A stretch of DNA of 64,000 nucleotides from Microbacterium sp. XT11 (GTDB lineage Bacteria; Actinomycetota; Actinomycetes; Actinomycetales; Microbacteriaceae): the NCBI RefSeq assembly GCF_001513675.1, contig NZ_CP013859.1, positions 1,365,081 through 1,429,080 of the forward strand, in the 5' to 3' direction. How positions within the stretch are numbered: position 1 is the first letter of the stretch; each line of letters begins with the position of its first letter. Both the position numbers and the translations under genes were made by a program. Below, piece after piece: positions 26,446 to 36,227 of the stretch. A model generated the notes under the pieces. It searched no databases, was not told the origin of the DNA, and was given only the letters and a program-made list of their open reading frames with translations.

Positions 26446-29400
26446 TGGGCACGCAGTCCGCAGCATCCACGCACGCTCCCTGGCGCACCGCCGTCGCCGC
26501 CGTACTCGGCGCAGCCCTCGTCCTCGGCGCAGCGCTGGTCGCGCCCGGCGCGGCATCCGCCGACGTCCCCGCGACGAAGGCGCCGTATCTGCAGCGCACC
26601 GACGACGTCGTGACGGCCGATGCGCTGCCGACCGTGCAGATCGACTCGGGCTACGTCTGGGCGCAGACCACGATCGGCAACAGGGTCTATGCCGCCGGGA
26701 GCTTCTCGAACGCACGGTCGGCCCTGGCCGAGCCCGGCACGAACCTGACGCCGCGCAGCAACATCCTCGCCTACGACATCACGACCGGCGCACTGCTGCC
26801 CTTCGCCCCCTCGGTGAACGGCGTGATCAAGGCCATCGCCGCCTCGCCCGACGGCACACGGGTGTACATCGGCGGCTCGTTCACGCAGGTAAACGGGTCG
26901 GCGCGCTGGGGCTTCGCAGCGCTCGATGCGCAGACGGGCCAGTTGGTTCCGGGGTTCTCGCCCGCGATCGGCGGTTCCGGCGTCTACGGCATCGCCGTGC
27001 TCGGAGACTCCGTCTACGTCGGCGGCAGCTTCACGCAGGCGAACGGTGTCACACGCAAGAACCTCGCCGCCTTCGCGGCCTCGAACGGCGCGCTGCGGGC
27101 CTGGGCGCCCGTCACCGACCAGCAGGTCGACGCCCTCGTCGCCGACCCGGACGGCACGCAGATCATCGCGGCCGGGCGGTTCTCGTCGGTCAACGGCCTC
27201 ACCTCTCAGCGGGGGCTGTCGGCGATCGACCCGGTCTCGGGCGTCGTGAACACGGCCTGGCAGGCGAACGGCACGGTCAAGAACGGTGCCCCCAACGGCA
27301 AGGCGGGCATCTTCGCGCTCTCGACAGACGACACCGGCGTCTACGGCACCGGATGGGTGTTCGCCGACGTCGCGACGGGCAACCTCGAGGGCGTGTTCGC
27401 GGCGGATGCCGGCACGGGAGCGATCCGCTGGGTGTCCGACTGCCACGGCGACCATTACGGCGTGTACTCGAACGGCTCGGTGGTGTACTCGACCAGCCAC
27501 ACCCACCAGTGCGACACCGTGAACCTGTGGCCGGAGCAGTCCACGAGACAGTACCGCTACGTGGAGGCGTACACCACGACGGCCGAGGGCACGCTGAGCC
27601 GTTCGCCGTCCGTCGGCAGCATCTACCAGGACTGGAGCGGCACGCCCTCTCCCTCGGCGTACTCGTGGTTCCCCGACTTCACGGTCGGCACCGCATCGGG
27701 CCTCGGCCAGGCGGGGCTGACGATCACCGGTGCCGGCGACTACATCTCGGTGGCCGGCGAGTTCACGAGCGTGAACGGGCAGCGCTACCAGGGCATCGTG
27801 CGCTTCTCGACCACTCCGAGCACCGGCGCGAAGCAGGGACCACGCCTGTCGTCGGGAGCCTGGGCCGCGCCGACCGCCGCGACCGCGTCGCCGGGGCGCA
27901 TCCGCGTCTCGATCCCCGCGAACTGGGATCGTGACGACCGCGATCTCACCTACCAGCTGCTGCGCACGGGCACGAGCGGAGCGGTCGACCAGAAGGTCGT
28001 CGCCTCGGGGTGGTGGAACACGCCGCAGGTATCGCTGAGCGACACCACGGTGACCCCCGGCTCGACCTACACCTATACCGTGCGTGCCGTCGACGGCGAC
28101 GGCAACGCCGTGACCAGTCAGCCGGTCACCGCCACGGCATCCACCGGCGTCTCGTCCGACTACGCCGACGCCGTGCTCGACGACGGAGCCCAGCTCTACT
28201 ACCCGCTCGGCACCACGACGTCGAACTGGGCAGGAGGAGCCTCCCCGCAGCTCGGAAGCGGCGTGAGCGTCGCCACGCCGGGCGCGGTCGAGGGCACGAC
28301 GGGAACCTCGGCCTCGCGGCTCGACGGCACCACTTCGGGGCTCATCTCGTCCGGATCGTCCACGAACGGCCCGAACGAGTTCACGGCCGAGGTGTGGTTC
28401 AAGACGAACACGACCAGCGGCGGCAAGATCTTCGGCTTCGGAAACAAGCAGACCGACTTCTCCGACAGCTACGACCGTCACCTGTACATGCAGAACAACG
28501 GCCGCCTCACCTTCGGCGTCTATCCGGGCGGGGTGCGCACGATCACCTCCAGCGCGTCGTACAACGACAACGCGTGGCACCATGTTGCCGCTTCCCTCGG
28601 CTCCGACGGCATGAAGCTGTACGTCGACGGAGCGCTGGTCGCGCAGGACGCATCGGTCACCGATGCGCAGGGCTACGGCGGATACTGGCGCGTCGGCGGC
28701 GACAACATGAACGGTTGGCCGAACGCCCCCGCGAGGTGGGAGTTCCAGGGCACGGTCGACGAGTTCGCGGTGTACCCCTCGGCGCTGACCGCGGCCCAGG
28801 TCGCGAACCACTTCGCGGTCGGTGCGGGCGTCGAGGCGCCCCAGGCCGCGTTCACGGCCACGCCGAGCGACCTCACCGTCGCGTTCGACGCCACGGCCAG
28901 CACCGCGGACGCCGGTCAGAGCATCACCTCCTACCAGTGGGACTTCGGCGACGGTGCCACGGGAACGGGGGCCACCCCGACGCACGCCTACGCCGCGACC
29001 GGCTCGTACGACGTGACCCTGAAGGTCACCGACAGCCGCGGCCTGGTCGGCACCGTCACGAAGGAGGTCGCGGTCACGGGACCCAACGTCCTGCCCACCG
29101 CGGCGTTCACCGCGACGGCATCCGGCCTGACCGTCTCGGTGAACGGATCGGGATCGTCCGACCCCGACGGCACGGTCGCCTCGTACTCGTGGGACTGGGG
29201 CGACGGCTCGGCCGCCGGCAGCGGTGCCACGGCGACGCACACCTACAGCGCTCCCGGCACGTACCGTGTGACCCTCACCGTGACCGACGACCGCGGCGGT
29301 CAGGGCACCGCCTCGCGCGACATCTCGGCGACGCACGCCGCGCCGGTCGCGGCGTTCACGGTCTCGGCATCCGCCCTCGTCGCGAGCGTCGACGCCAGCG

Positions 29401-31124
29401 CGTCCAGCGCATCGGATGCCGCGACCCTGGGCTACTCGTGGAACTGGGGAGACGGCACAGCGCCGGGGACGGGGAAGACCGCCACCCACGCCTATGCGGC
29501 GGATGGCGAGTACACCATCACCCTCACCGTGACCGACAGCGTCGGCGCCAGCGCACAGACCACGCGCACACTCGCCGTCGCCGATCAGCAGTTCGCGATC
29601 CGCGACGACTTCGAACGCACCGCGACGTCGGGTTGGGGATCGGCCGAGACAGGCGGTGCGTACACGGTGACGTCGGGGTCGTCGTCGGTGGCGTCGGTGG
29701 GCGGAGGGCGCGGTCTGCTCACGCTCGCGGCCGGCCAGACGCGCACCATCGCGCTCGCGTCGACATCGCTGTCCGACACGCTGACCACCCTGACGTACTC
29801 GTCCGACCAGGCGCCCTCCACGGGCAGCTCCTACATCGGGGTGAGCGCGCGCAAGTCGGCCACGGCCGAGTACCTCGTGCGCGTGTGGATGCGCAACGAC
29901 GGAAAGCTGTGGCTCGTGATCCAGCAGGGCGGCACGGTGCTCACCTCGAAGGCCCTCGCGACGACGTGGGCGGCCGGCGACGTGTTCCGGCTCTCCGTGC
30001 AGGTGACGGGATCGTCGCCGACCACGATCCAGGCGAAGACCTGGAAGGACGGCACACCGGAGCCCGCGGACTGGCAGCTCACGACCACCGATTCGACTCC
30101 GGGCCTGCAGGGCGCCGGCTGGGCGGGCGTGCACGCGAACCGCGGCGGAAGCTCCACCTCGACGGCGGAGTTCGCGTTCGACGCACTGCGGGTGACCGAT
30201 CTGACGGCCGCCGAGCCCGAGCCCGTGAACCAGGCGCCCGTCGCCTCCTTCACGAGCTCCGTGTCCGACAAGACGGTGAGCGTGGACGCGTCGGCCTCGA
30301 GCGATGCCGACGGCACGATCGCTTCGTACTCGTGGAACTGGGGCGACGGCTCGCCGGCGGGGGCCGGCGCCACGGCCTCGCACACCTACGCGGCCGCGGG
30401 CACGTACACGGTGACGCTCACGGTCACCGACGATGACGGCGCCACGGCGACGGCGACGGGGCAGGTCACGATCGCCGCCGACCCGGTCAACCCGGCCGAT
30501 CCGGGCACCATCGCCAGCGACGACTTCGGGCGCACGGTCACCGGGGGCTGGGGCGCGGCGGACATCGGCGGCGCATGGACGCTGTCGGGCGGTGCAGCGT
30601 CCGCGGCATCGGTCGCCGATGGCGCCGGGGTGCTCACCCTGGCCGCCGGCAGCACCCGCAACATGGTGCTCGGCGACGTGTCCGCCCAGAACGTCACCGT
30701 CTCCGCGGACTTCTCCGTCGACACGGCCCCGGCGACGGGCTCGGTGTACGCCGGCGTGATCGCCAGGTCCGGCGCGGCGGGGAACTACCTGGTGCGGTCG
30801 TGGTTGAACGCCAACGGCACCGTGTGGATCGTGATCCAGCGCGGATCGACGGTGCTCTCCGCCACGCAGCTGCCCGGGGTGAGCTGGGGTGCGGGCGACG
30901 TCTTCACCCTCAAGGCGGATGTCTCGGGCGGAGCATCCACGACGATCTCGGCGAAGCTGTGGGCGCACGGCACGGCGGAGCCTGCGGCGTGGCAGAGCAC
31001 GGCCGTCGACGCGAGCGCGATCGACGCCACCGGCTCCGTCGGTGTGCACGCGAACCGTGTGAGTTCTGCGACGGGAGCGTCGACGGTGCGGATCGACAGC
31101 GTCCGCGTCGTCGACAACGGGTGA
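26445..31124 (+). CDS. Giant secreted multidomain surface protein, copy 3
   Basis: 1559 residues from ATG 26445 (GGAAAGG seven bases upstream; ATG 26322 would give an implausible N-terminus). Signal peptide to about 38 (APGAASA/DVPATK). Propeller-like region to about 465, FnIII-like (475-565), LamG (570-795, EVWFKTNTTSGGKIFGFG), three PKD domains (797-1045), beta-sandwich (1046-1255, DDFERTATSGWGSAETGG), a fourth PKD (1258-1345), second beta-sandwich (1352-1559, DDFGRTVTGGWGAADIGG). Codon use here is the C-ending style of the chromosome, unlike copies 1 and 2. Secreted; probably binds or cross-links the polysaccharide. Confidence 0.85.
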   Translation: MGTQSAASTHAPWRTAVAAVLGAALVLGAALVAPGAASADVPATKAPYLQRTDDVVTADALPTVQIDSGYVWAQTTIGNRVYAAGSFSNARSALAEPGTNLTPRSNILAYDITTGALLPFAPSVNGVIKAIAASPDGTRVYIGGSFTQVNGSARWGFAALDAQTGQLVPGFSPAIGGSGVYGIAVLGDSVYVGGSFTQANGVTRKNLAAFAASNGALRAWAPVTDQQVDALVADPDGTQIIAAGRFSSVNGLTSQRGLSAIDPVSGVVNTAWQANGTVKNGAPNGKAGIFALSTDDTGVYGTGWVFADVATGNLEGVFAADAGTGAIRWVSDCHGDHYGVYSNGSVVYSTSHTHQCDTVNLWPEQSTRQYRYVEAYTTTAEGTLSRSPSVGSIYQDWSGTPSPSAYSWFPDFTVGTASGLGQAGLTITGAGDYISVAGEFTSVNGQRYQGIVRFSTTPSTGAKQGPRLSSGAWAAPTAATASPGRIRVSIPANWDRDDRDLTYQLLRTGTSGAVDQKVVASGWWNTPQVSLSDTTVTPGSTYTYTVRAVDGDGNAVTSQPVTATASTGVSSDYADAVLDDGAQLYYPLGTTTSNWAGGASPQLGSGVSVATPGAVEGTTGTSASRLDGTTSGLISSGSSTNGPNEFTAEVWFKTNTTSGGKIFGFGNKQTDFSDSYDRHLYMQNNGRLTFGVYPGGVRTITSSASYNDNAWHHVAASLGSDGMKLYVDGALVAQDASVTDAQGYGGYWRVGGDNMNGWPNAPARWEFQGTVDEFAVYPSALTAAQVANHFAVGAGVEAPQAAFTATPSDLTVAFDATASTADAGQSITSYQWDFGDGATGTGATPTHAYAATGSYDVTLKVTDSRGLVGTVTKEVAVTGPNVLPTAAFTATASGLTVSVNGSGSSDPDGTVASYSWDWGDGSAAGSGATATHTYSAPGTYRVTLTVTDDRGGQGTASRDISATHAAPVAAFTVSASALVASVDASASSASDAATLGYSWNWGDGTAPGTGKTATHAYAADGEYTITLTVTDSVGASAQTTRTLAVADQQFAIRDDFERTATSGWGSAETGGAYTVTSGSSSVASVGGGRGLLTLAAGQTRTIALASTSLSDTLTTLTYSSDQAPSTGSSYIGVSARKSATAEYLVRVWMRNDGKLWLVIQQGGTVLTSKALATTWAAGDVFRLSVQVTGSSPTTIQAKTWKDGTPEPADWQLTTTDSTPGLQGAGWAGVHANRGGSSTSTAEFAFDALRVTDLTAAEPEPVNQAPVASFTSSVSDKTVSVDASASSDADGTIASYSWNWGDGSPAGAGATASHTYAAAGTYTVTLTVTDDDGATATATGQVTIAADPVNPADPGTIASDDFGRTVTGGWGAADIGGAWTLSGGAASAASVADGAGVLTLAAGSTRNMVLGDVSAQNVTVSADFSVDTAPATGSVYAGVIARSGAAGNYLVRSWLNANGTVWIVIQRGSTVLSATQLPGVSWGAGDVFTLKADVSGGASTTISAKLWAHGTAEPAAWQSTAVDASAIDATGSVGVHANRVSSATGASTVRIDSVRVVDNG

Positions 31125-31154
31125 TTCCCGTCGGGGTGCCATAGGCTCGTGCTG

Positions 31155-31187
31155 ATGTCTGACGCGCGGAATCGGCGAGCCCCATGA
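31155..31187 (+). CDS. Leader mini-ORF overlapping the polymerase start
   Basis: ATG 31155 encodes MSDARNRRAP and stops at TGA 31185-31187, overlapping the next ATG (31184) as ATGA. A TAGGCT -10-like box lies seven bases before it, so it would be read from a leaderless mRNA and hand ribosomes to the next gene, which has no strong ribosome site of its own. Confidence 0.35.
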   Translation: MSDARNRRAP

Positions 31188-32470
31188 ACGCGAGCACCCT
31201 CCTGCTCGCGGGCATCGCCGCGGGTGTCGGCGTGATCGGCGTGCTGCTCTCGCGCGCGAGCCCGCGCCTGACCTTCGTGCTGTGGGCCCTCGTGCTGTTC
31301 TTCGTGCCCGTGTGGCTCGGGGTGACCGTCGGCTTCTTCTGGTCGGCGATCACGCTGCTCACCCTCGTCGCCGTGGTGACGAGCATCTCGGACATCCGCC
31401 TGAACGGCATCGACCTGATCATGGCGGTGTTCGCCCTGATGGCGGCCGTGCTGTTCGCGCTGAAGGCGGCCACGCTCGCGGCCACGGTGATCGCACTGCT
31501 CGAGTGGGTGCTGCCCTACGTGTGGGGCCGGCTGGTGCTCGCGCGACTGAACCGCTCGTTCGTGACGCGGGTGCTCGCGGCGGTCGCCGTCGCGGCCGCC
31601 GTGTTCGGGCTCGTCGAGTTCGCCACGGGGACGAACGTGTTCGTGATGCTGCCGTCGATGAGCGGCGATCTGTACGCCACGTGGGGGACTCTCCAAGTGC
31701 GCGCCGACCGGCTGCGCGTCGAGGGGGCGTGGGGCCACTCGATCGCGCTGGGCGCGGGGCTGGCGATGTCGTCGGCGTTCGTCGTCGCCGCGCGGTGGCC
31801 CGTCGCGGTGCGCCTCATCGCCCTCGGACTGCTGGCCGGTGCGACCGTGACGACGATCAGCCGCATCGGCATGCTCACCCTCGTCTTCACCGTGGTGCTG
31901 GCTGTGCTCCTCCTGCCCGGTCTCGACCGGGCCATGCGCTGGTCGGTCGCGGCGTTGACCGTGCTCGGTGCCCTCGTCGTGATCCCGTTCGTCGGGACGA
32001 TCTTCTCCGAAGCGGGCGACGAGGCGGGGGGCAGCGCCGACTACCGCACCGGACTGTTCTCGCTCGTGTCCCAGGTGCAGGTGTTCGGCGGCGCCGGCGA
32101 CTGGACGGGACGCACGGTCGGCGGCGAGTATCTGGGCGCCTACGCGAAGTCGATCGACAACGCGTTCCTCGTCTTCGCGCTGCGGTTCGGATGGATCCCG
32201 TCGCTGCTGCTCCTGGCGGCGCTCGTCGCGGTGGGACTGTCGATCCTCCGGCCGGGCAAGGCCTCGCCCCCGGCGATCGCCGTCGCCGCGCAGTTGCCGG
32301 CGATCTTCGCCGTGGCGCTCATCACGCAGGCCGGCTCCTACCTCTGGTTCCTCGTCGGTCTCGCCGTCGCCTGGTGGCAGAGCGACGACGGCGACGATCA
32401 GGAGGCGCGGCCCTCCCTGGTGAGCATGAGCCGCACGAATGCCGACAGCGTCTTCGCGTCGCGGCGGTAG
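31184..32470 (+). CDS. O-antigen polymerase/ligase-like membrane protein (Wzy/WaaL)
   Basis: 428 residues with about 11-12 membrane helices and a large extracytoplasmic loop near residues 155-190 (MLPSMSGDLYATWGTLQVRADRLRVEGAWGHSIALGAGLAM), the R...G.W.H pattern of the O-antigen ligase/polymerase family. It would polymerise flipped repeat units outside the membrane. The last about 24 residues overlap the end of the convergent flippase gene by 73 bp and look like read-through of antisense coding DNA. It starts with ATGA coupling to a mini-ORF. Confidence 0.82.
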   Translation: MNASTLLLAGIAAGVGVIGVLLSRASPRLTFVLWALVLFFVPVWLGVTVGFFWSAITLLTLVAVVTSISDIRLNGIDLIMAVFALMAAVLFALKAATLAATVIALLEWVLPYVWGRLVLARLNRSFVTRVLAAVAVAAAVFGLVEFATGTNVFVMLPSMSGDLYATWGTLQVRADRLRVEGAWGHSIALGAGLAMSSAFVVAARWPVAVRLIALGLLAGATVTTISRIGMLTLVFTVVLAVLLLPGLDRAMRWSVAALTVLGALVVIPFVGTIFSEAGDEAGGSADYRTGLFSLVSQVQVFGGAGDWTGRTVGGEYLGAYAKSIDNAFLVFALRFGWIPSLLLLAALVAVGLSILRPGKASPPAIAVAAQLPAIFAVALITQAGSYLWFLVGLAVAWWQSDDGDDQEARPSLVSMSRTNADSVFASRR

Positions 32471-33864
32471 GCGGGCACGACCAGGGCACAGGCCGAGACG
32501 GCGAGCCCGGCGACCAGGCCAGCGGCCAGCTGCAGCCAGGAGCTCGTGCCCGCGACGATCAGTCCTGCGCCCCACGCCGCGAGGCCGGCCGCGAGGGAGA
32601 CCGCGATGATGCGGCAGGCGCCCTGGTAGAGCTGCCGACGCGGCATCGGCGTGATGCGCGACAGCCAGGACAGCGAGATCGGCCACGCGAGAGCGGGATG
32701 CACCGCGAAGGCGACGGCCACGCCGAGGATGCCGAAGAACGAGCCGATCACGATGCACACGACCTTCAGGAGCGCCGTCACGATCGTGTAGCGCAGCAGC
32801 TCTGCGCCGAGGCCGCGGGCGAGGTACACCCAGTACCCGACGAACGAGACGGTGGTGAGGATGCCGGCGATGGCGAACATGCGCAGCATCGGGGCGGCCT
32901 CCGCCCAGCGGCTTCCCAGCATGATGTCGACCACGGGCTCGGCGAGCCCGGCGACGATCGCGACCGGGATGCCGAAGAGGAACCCGAGGGCGAGCTGCGC
33001 GGCCGTGACGTAGTTCTCGAAGCGCGGCTGATCCTGCTGCACCCTCGACAGCACGGGAAGGGCGACCGACTGCAGCGGAGAGCGCACCTGTGCCAGAGGC
33101 GTCATGATGAGCTGGAACGCCCGGTTGTAGAGGCCGAGCGGCACGGTTCCGAACCGGAAGCTGATCAGCACGGTGTCGATCTGCCGCGACGCGTAGCCGA
33201 TGAGGTTGGTCGCGACGAGCGTCCACCCGAAGTTCACCATCTGCGCCACGGGGTGCGACCGCGAATAGAGACGGGGAACCCAGCGCCCCGCGATGACGAC
33301 CCCCGCCAGCACGACGATCGACGTCACGAGCTGCTGCACCACGAGCGCCCAGTAACCGGCGCCGGCGATGGCCACGGCGATCGCCACGGCGAGGGCGATC
33401 GCCGACGACGCCACGTCGATCACGGCGAGCGGGCGCAGCTTGAGATCGCGCATGAGGTTGGCGCGGTGCTGGGTCGCCAGCCCGTTGAGCAGGAACGACA
33501 GCGACAGCCACTGGGAGATGCCGACGAGCTCCGGCTTGCCCGTGACGGCGCCGATGGCCCACGAGAGCGAGAACATCACGGCCGTGAGCACGACGCCCAT
33601 GCCCGCGTTGATCCAGAACAGGTTGTCTCTCTGGCCCGCCGACAGCTCCGGCGCCTGGATGGACGCCGAGGTCAGCCCGAAGTCGCGGAAGATCTCCCCG
33701 AGGCCGACGACGACGAGCACGATCGCGAGCAGTCCGTAATCGTGGGGGGAGAGGATGCGCGCGAGGATCACCACGGAGAGCAGCTGCAGGACGATCCGCG
33801 CGGCCTGCGCGGCGAGGGTGAAGTACGCGCCCCGTGCCGCCGAGTGCGCGAGCGAGGAGACCAT
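32398..33864 (-). CDS. Polysaccharide flippase (Wzx, MATE/MVF type)
   Basis: 488 residues from ATG 33864. About 12-14 membrane helices with the polysaccharide-transporter N-terminus ARGAYFTLAAQAARIVLQLLSVVILARILSPHDYGLLAIV and DFGLTSASIQAPELSAGQRDNLFW, typical of WzxC-like lipid-linked oligosaccharide flippases. The start overlaps the preceding stop (TGATG), so it is the third gene of a leftward operon with the pyruvyltransferase and the FrhB-like gene. Confidence 0.9.
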   Translation of the reverse strand: MVSSLAHSAARGAYFTLAAQAARIVLQLLSVVILARILSPHDYGLLAIVLVVVGLGEIFRDFGLTSASIQAPELSAGQRDNLFWINAGMGVVLTAVMFSLSWAIGAVTGKPELVGISQWLSLSFLLNGLATQHRANLMRDLKLRPLAVIDVASSAIALAVAIAVAIAGAGYWALVVQQLVTSIVVLAGVVIAGRWVPRLYSRSHPVAQMVNFGWTLVATNLIGYASRQIDTVLISFRFGTVPLGLYNRAFQLIMTPLAQVRSPLQSVALPVLSRVQQDQPRFENYVTAAQLALGFLFGIPVAIVAGLAEPVVDIMLGSRWAEAAPMLRMFAIAGILTTVSFVGYWVYLARGLGAELLRYTIVTALLKVVCIVIGSFFGILGVAVAFAVHPALAWPISLSWLSRITPMPRRQLYQGACRIIAVSLAAGLAAWGAGLIVAGTSSWLQLAAGLVAGLAVSACALVVPAYRRDAKTLSAFVRLMLTREGRAS

Positions 33865-35075
33865 CAGCTCTGTCTCGCCGCGCGCACGCGCCGGAAGGTG
33901 CCGCGCATGACGCGCACGGCCTCGCGGGGACGAGACACGGTGAGCCGGATGAGCCCGAAGCCCCGGTAGCGTGGCGGACGCCTGCCTGCCAGACGCGACC
34001 CCAGCAGGCGCGCGAAGAGGAACCGGCGCCGTGCGGTCTGCAGCGGCTGCGCGTCGCGCAGGTGACGTCCGTTGAGCGCGCGCACGGCGATGACGCCGGC
34101 GTCGACGGCGGCGAGGATCGTCTCGCGACCGCGTGCGGTGCGGGCGATGAGCGCGCTGATGCCGTCGCCCTCGGCGAACGTGGGATAGCCGCGCTCGTCG
34201 GTCTCCCAGGAGTCCGCGCAGACGATGTCGGCAGCCTGGCCGACCCCGTCTGGGCAGATCTTGCAGCGCCACTGGGTCGTGGGCCCGAGCACACGCCCCC
34301 ACGACTCGTCGTAGTCGGCCGACACCTCGGTGTCTCCGCTGCGGGCCGTGAAGCGACCCGGCCAGCCGTTGCCGCGATACCGCAGGGCGTCGACGGGGCG
34401 GTCGGGTGCGATGCCGAGCTCGTCGAGCAGGCTGTCGGTGGCCTTCTGGCTCGGCGTGCCCGCGCAGAAGAACGACAGCAGCAGCGGCGCCTCGCCGTCG
34501 ACGACGTCGGGCGCGGCGGCGCGCAGCGCGGCGATTTCGCACGGCTTGCCCGCCACCGCGCTGTCGCTGCGGAACGCGTCGGGGTTCTCGAGGGCGCCGA
34601 CGGGCGCATAGCGGCTGCCCGCCGCCGCGAGTGCCTGATCCCGGGTCGTGATCGTCACCGGCACGGTGCGCCGCGGAGCGGTGCGCTCGGCCGCGGCGCC
34701 CGTGATCCGGGCCGCGCGACCGGTCTCGAGCAGCCAGGCGTGCAGCGCCGTCAGGGCACCGCCGCTGCTTCCGGCCTTGCGGACGTCCTCATCCGTCGCC
34801 CACGCCTGCCACAGACCCACGTTCGGGCCGAGAAGCGCGTCGTGCTCGGCATCCGCCGGTGCCTCGGGGGCGGTGATGCGCATACCGGGGCAGCTGCGAT
34901 CGAAGACGGCGACCGCATCATCGACGGGGGCGGATTCGCCGTCGAGCACGGGGCGCAGGTACCCGCGGTCGTCGAGCTGCATGCGCACGCCCGGATCGAG
35001 CCGGGGGCACAGCCCGCAGCCGGAGCAGGCGTCGCGGGAGACGACGTCGGCGATCCGCTCCTGCAGGGTGGTCAC
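33864..35075 (-). CDS. FrhB-like Fe-S flavoprotein of polysaccharide clusters
   Basis: 403 residues from GTG 35075 (GTGA overlap with the upstream stop). N-terminal CSGCGLCPRLDPG cysteine cluster for an iron-sulfur centre, then the coenzyme F420 hydrogenase/dehydrogenase beta-subunit fold (GSSGGALTALHAWLLETG, GKPCEIAALRAA, LLLSFFCAGTPSQKAT) and a second cysteine set in CKICPDGVGQAADIVCADSW. Members of this family often pair with pyruvyltransferases in capsule clusters, as here. Substrate unknown; a redox modification of a sugar is inferred. Confidence 0.8.
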   Translation of the reverse strand: MTTLQERIADVVSRDACSGCGLCPRLDPGVRMQLDDRGYLRPVLDGESAPVDDAVAVFDRSCPGMRITAPEAPADAEHDALLGPNVGLWQAWATDEDVRKAGSSGGALTALHAWLLETGRAARITGAAAERTAPRRTVPVTITTRDQALAAAGSRYAPVGALENPDAFRSDSAVAGKPCEIAALRAAAPDVVDGEAPLLLSFFCAGTPSQKATDSLLDELGIAPDRPVDALRYRGNGWPGRFTARSGDTEVSADYDESWGRVLGPTTQWRCKICPDGVGQAADIVCADSWETDERGYPTFAEGDGISALIARTARGRETILAAVDAGVIAVRALNGRHLRDAQPLQTARRRFLFARLLGSRLAGRRPPRYRGFGLIRLTVSRPREAVRVMRGTFRRVRAARQS

Positions 35076-36148
35076 AGCGAGGTCCTCAGCCCGGCGACCA
35101 GCGGTTCCAGAAGTGCGCGTCCCCTGTCTCGGGCCTTCTCGGCCTGCTCGCGCAGCGCCGGCGCTGCGGCGTGGGCGAGAACGGCATCCGCCCATTCGCC
35201 CTGCTCGGTGATCGAGACGACGTGATCCCAGCCCACCGCCTCCATGAGCGGGGCGAACTTGCGCGAGTACGCCATGGCCACCGCGGGCGTGCCCGTCGAC
35301 AGGGCGTTCAGGCATGCGTGCATCCGGGCCCCGATGACGAGCTCGCCGGCCGCGATGATCGACCGGGCGTCCTCGAGATCGGCGGGGACGACCAGGTCGA
35401 CCCTGCCGTCGTACTCGGCGGCGAGATCCCGGCTCACCGGCACGTCGTTGTCGTGGCTCTGCGAATCGAGCACGTGGGGGAACAGCGTGACCGTGCGCCC
35501 GCCGGCGAGCAGCTCGTCGATGATCCGGCGGATGCTGGCGCGGTACCGCTCCGCGTCGACGTGCGGGTTGTCGTTCCACAGCAGACCGGAGACGTTCAGC
35601 AGCACGTCGCGCTTCTCGGCAGCCGGCGTCGGCTGGTCGATCCCGAACACGAGGTCGCTCGTGACCGCGGCGACGGGGCGACCCAGCTCGGCGGACGCGG
35701 ATGCGCTCACGACGTCGCGCGCGAACACGAGCCTGCTGCGGCGCAGGTTGCGCCGCGCGAGCACGCGCCCGCGCCTGGTGCGGAACGGGCCGATCGTCTG
35801 CGGGGCCATGACCACCGGCACGCCCGCCTGCTGCGCGAACTCGTGCAGCAGCGACATGGTCGTGTGGCGCGTGAGGCCGTAGATGTCGGCGAAGCTGTCA
35901 CCGGAGCGCGTGTCCCAGATCAGGTCGAAGCCGCGCAGCCAGCGCTGCATGCCGAGGCGTCCGGTGACCCGCTCGCGCACCAGCGCACGAGGACTCCACG
36001 GCACCTCCGGCTGGCGCCGGCCGTAGTTGAGATGTGTGAACTCGGCGTCCGGCCAAACGGTCCGCACCAGGTCCTCGGAGCCCCGCGCCAGAGCGCGCAC
36101 CCCGAGATTGACGCTGGAATCGTTCGCCCATGCGATGAGAACGCGCAC
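35072..36148 (-). CDS. Polysaccharide pyruvyl transferase family protein
   Basis: 358 residues. GT-B-like pyruvyltransferase (CsaB/WcaK type): WANDSSVNLGVRALARGSEDLV near the start, FDLIWDTRSGDSFADIYG, VMAPQTIGPFRTRRGR, and the C-terminal VIGARMHACLNALSTGTPAVAMAYSRKF, the most conserved block of the family. It would transfer pyruvate from phosphoenolpyruvate to a sugar as a ketal, giving the polymer negative charge. First gene of the three-gene leftward operon. Confidence 0.88.
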   Translation of the reverse strand: MRVLIAWANDSSVNLGVRALARGSEDLVRTVWPDAEFTHLNYGRRQPEVPWSPRALVRERVTGRLGMQRWLRGFDLIWDTRSGDSFADIYGLTRHTTMSLLHEFAQQAGVPVVMAPQTIGPFRTRRGRVLARRNLRRSRLVFARDVVSASASAELGRPVAAVTSDLVFGIDQPTPAAEKRDVLLNVSGLLWNDNPHVDAERYRASIRRIIDELLAGGRTVTLFPHVLDSQSHDNDVPVSRDLAAEYDGRVDLVVPADLEDARSIIAAGELVIGARMHACLNALSTGTPAVAMAYSRKFAPLMEAVGWDHVVSITEQGEWADAVLAHAAAPALREQAEKARDRGRALLEPLVAGLRTSL

Positions 36149-36227
36149 GTAAACCCCCTCGACTCCGACGTGCCCCGTTCACGGTCGAGCCGCTGCCCTT
36201 CAGACGCGGTCGTGGCGACCGCACATC

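Noticed and set aside
26316..31142. 1608-codon open frame on the minus strand opposite surface protein copy 3
   Set aside because: It mirrors the + strand gene, is extremely Arg/Gly/Asp-rich without domains or signal, and is a by-product of high-GC codon use.
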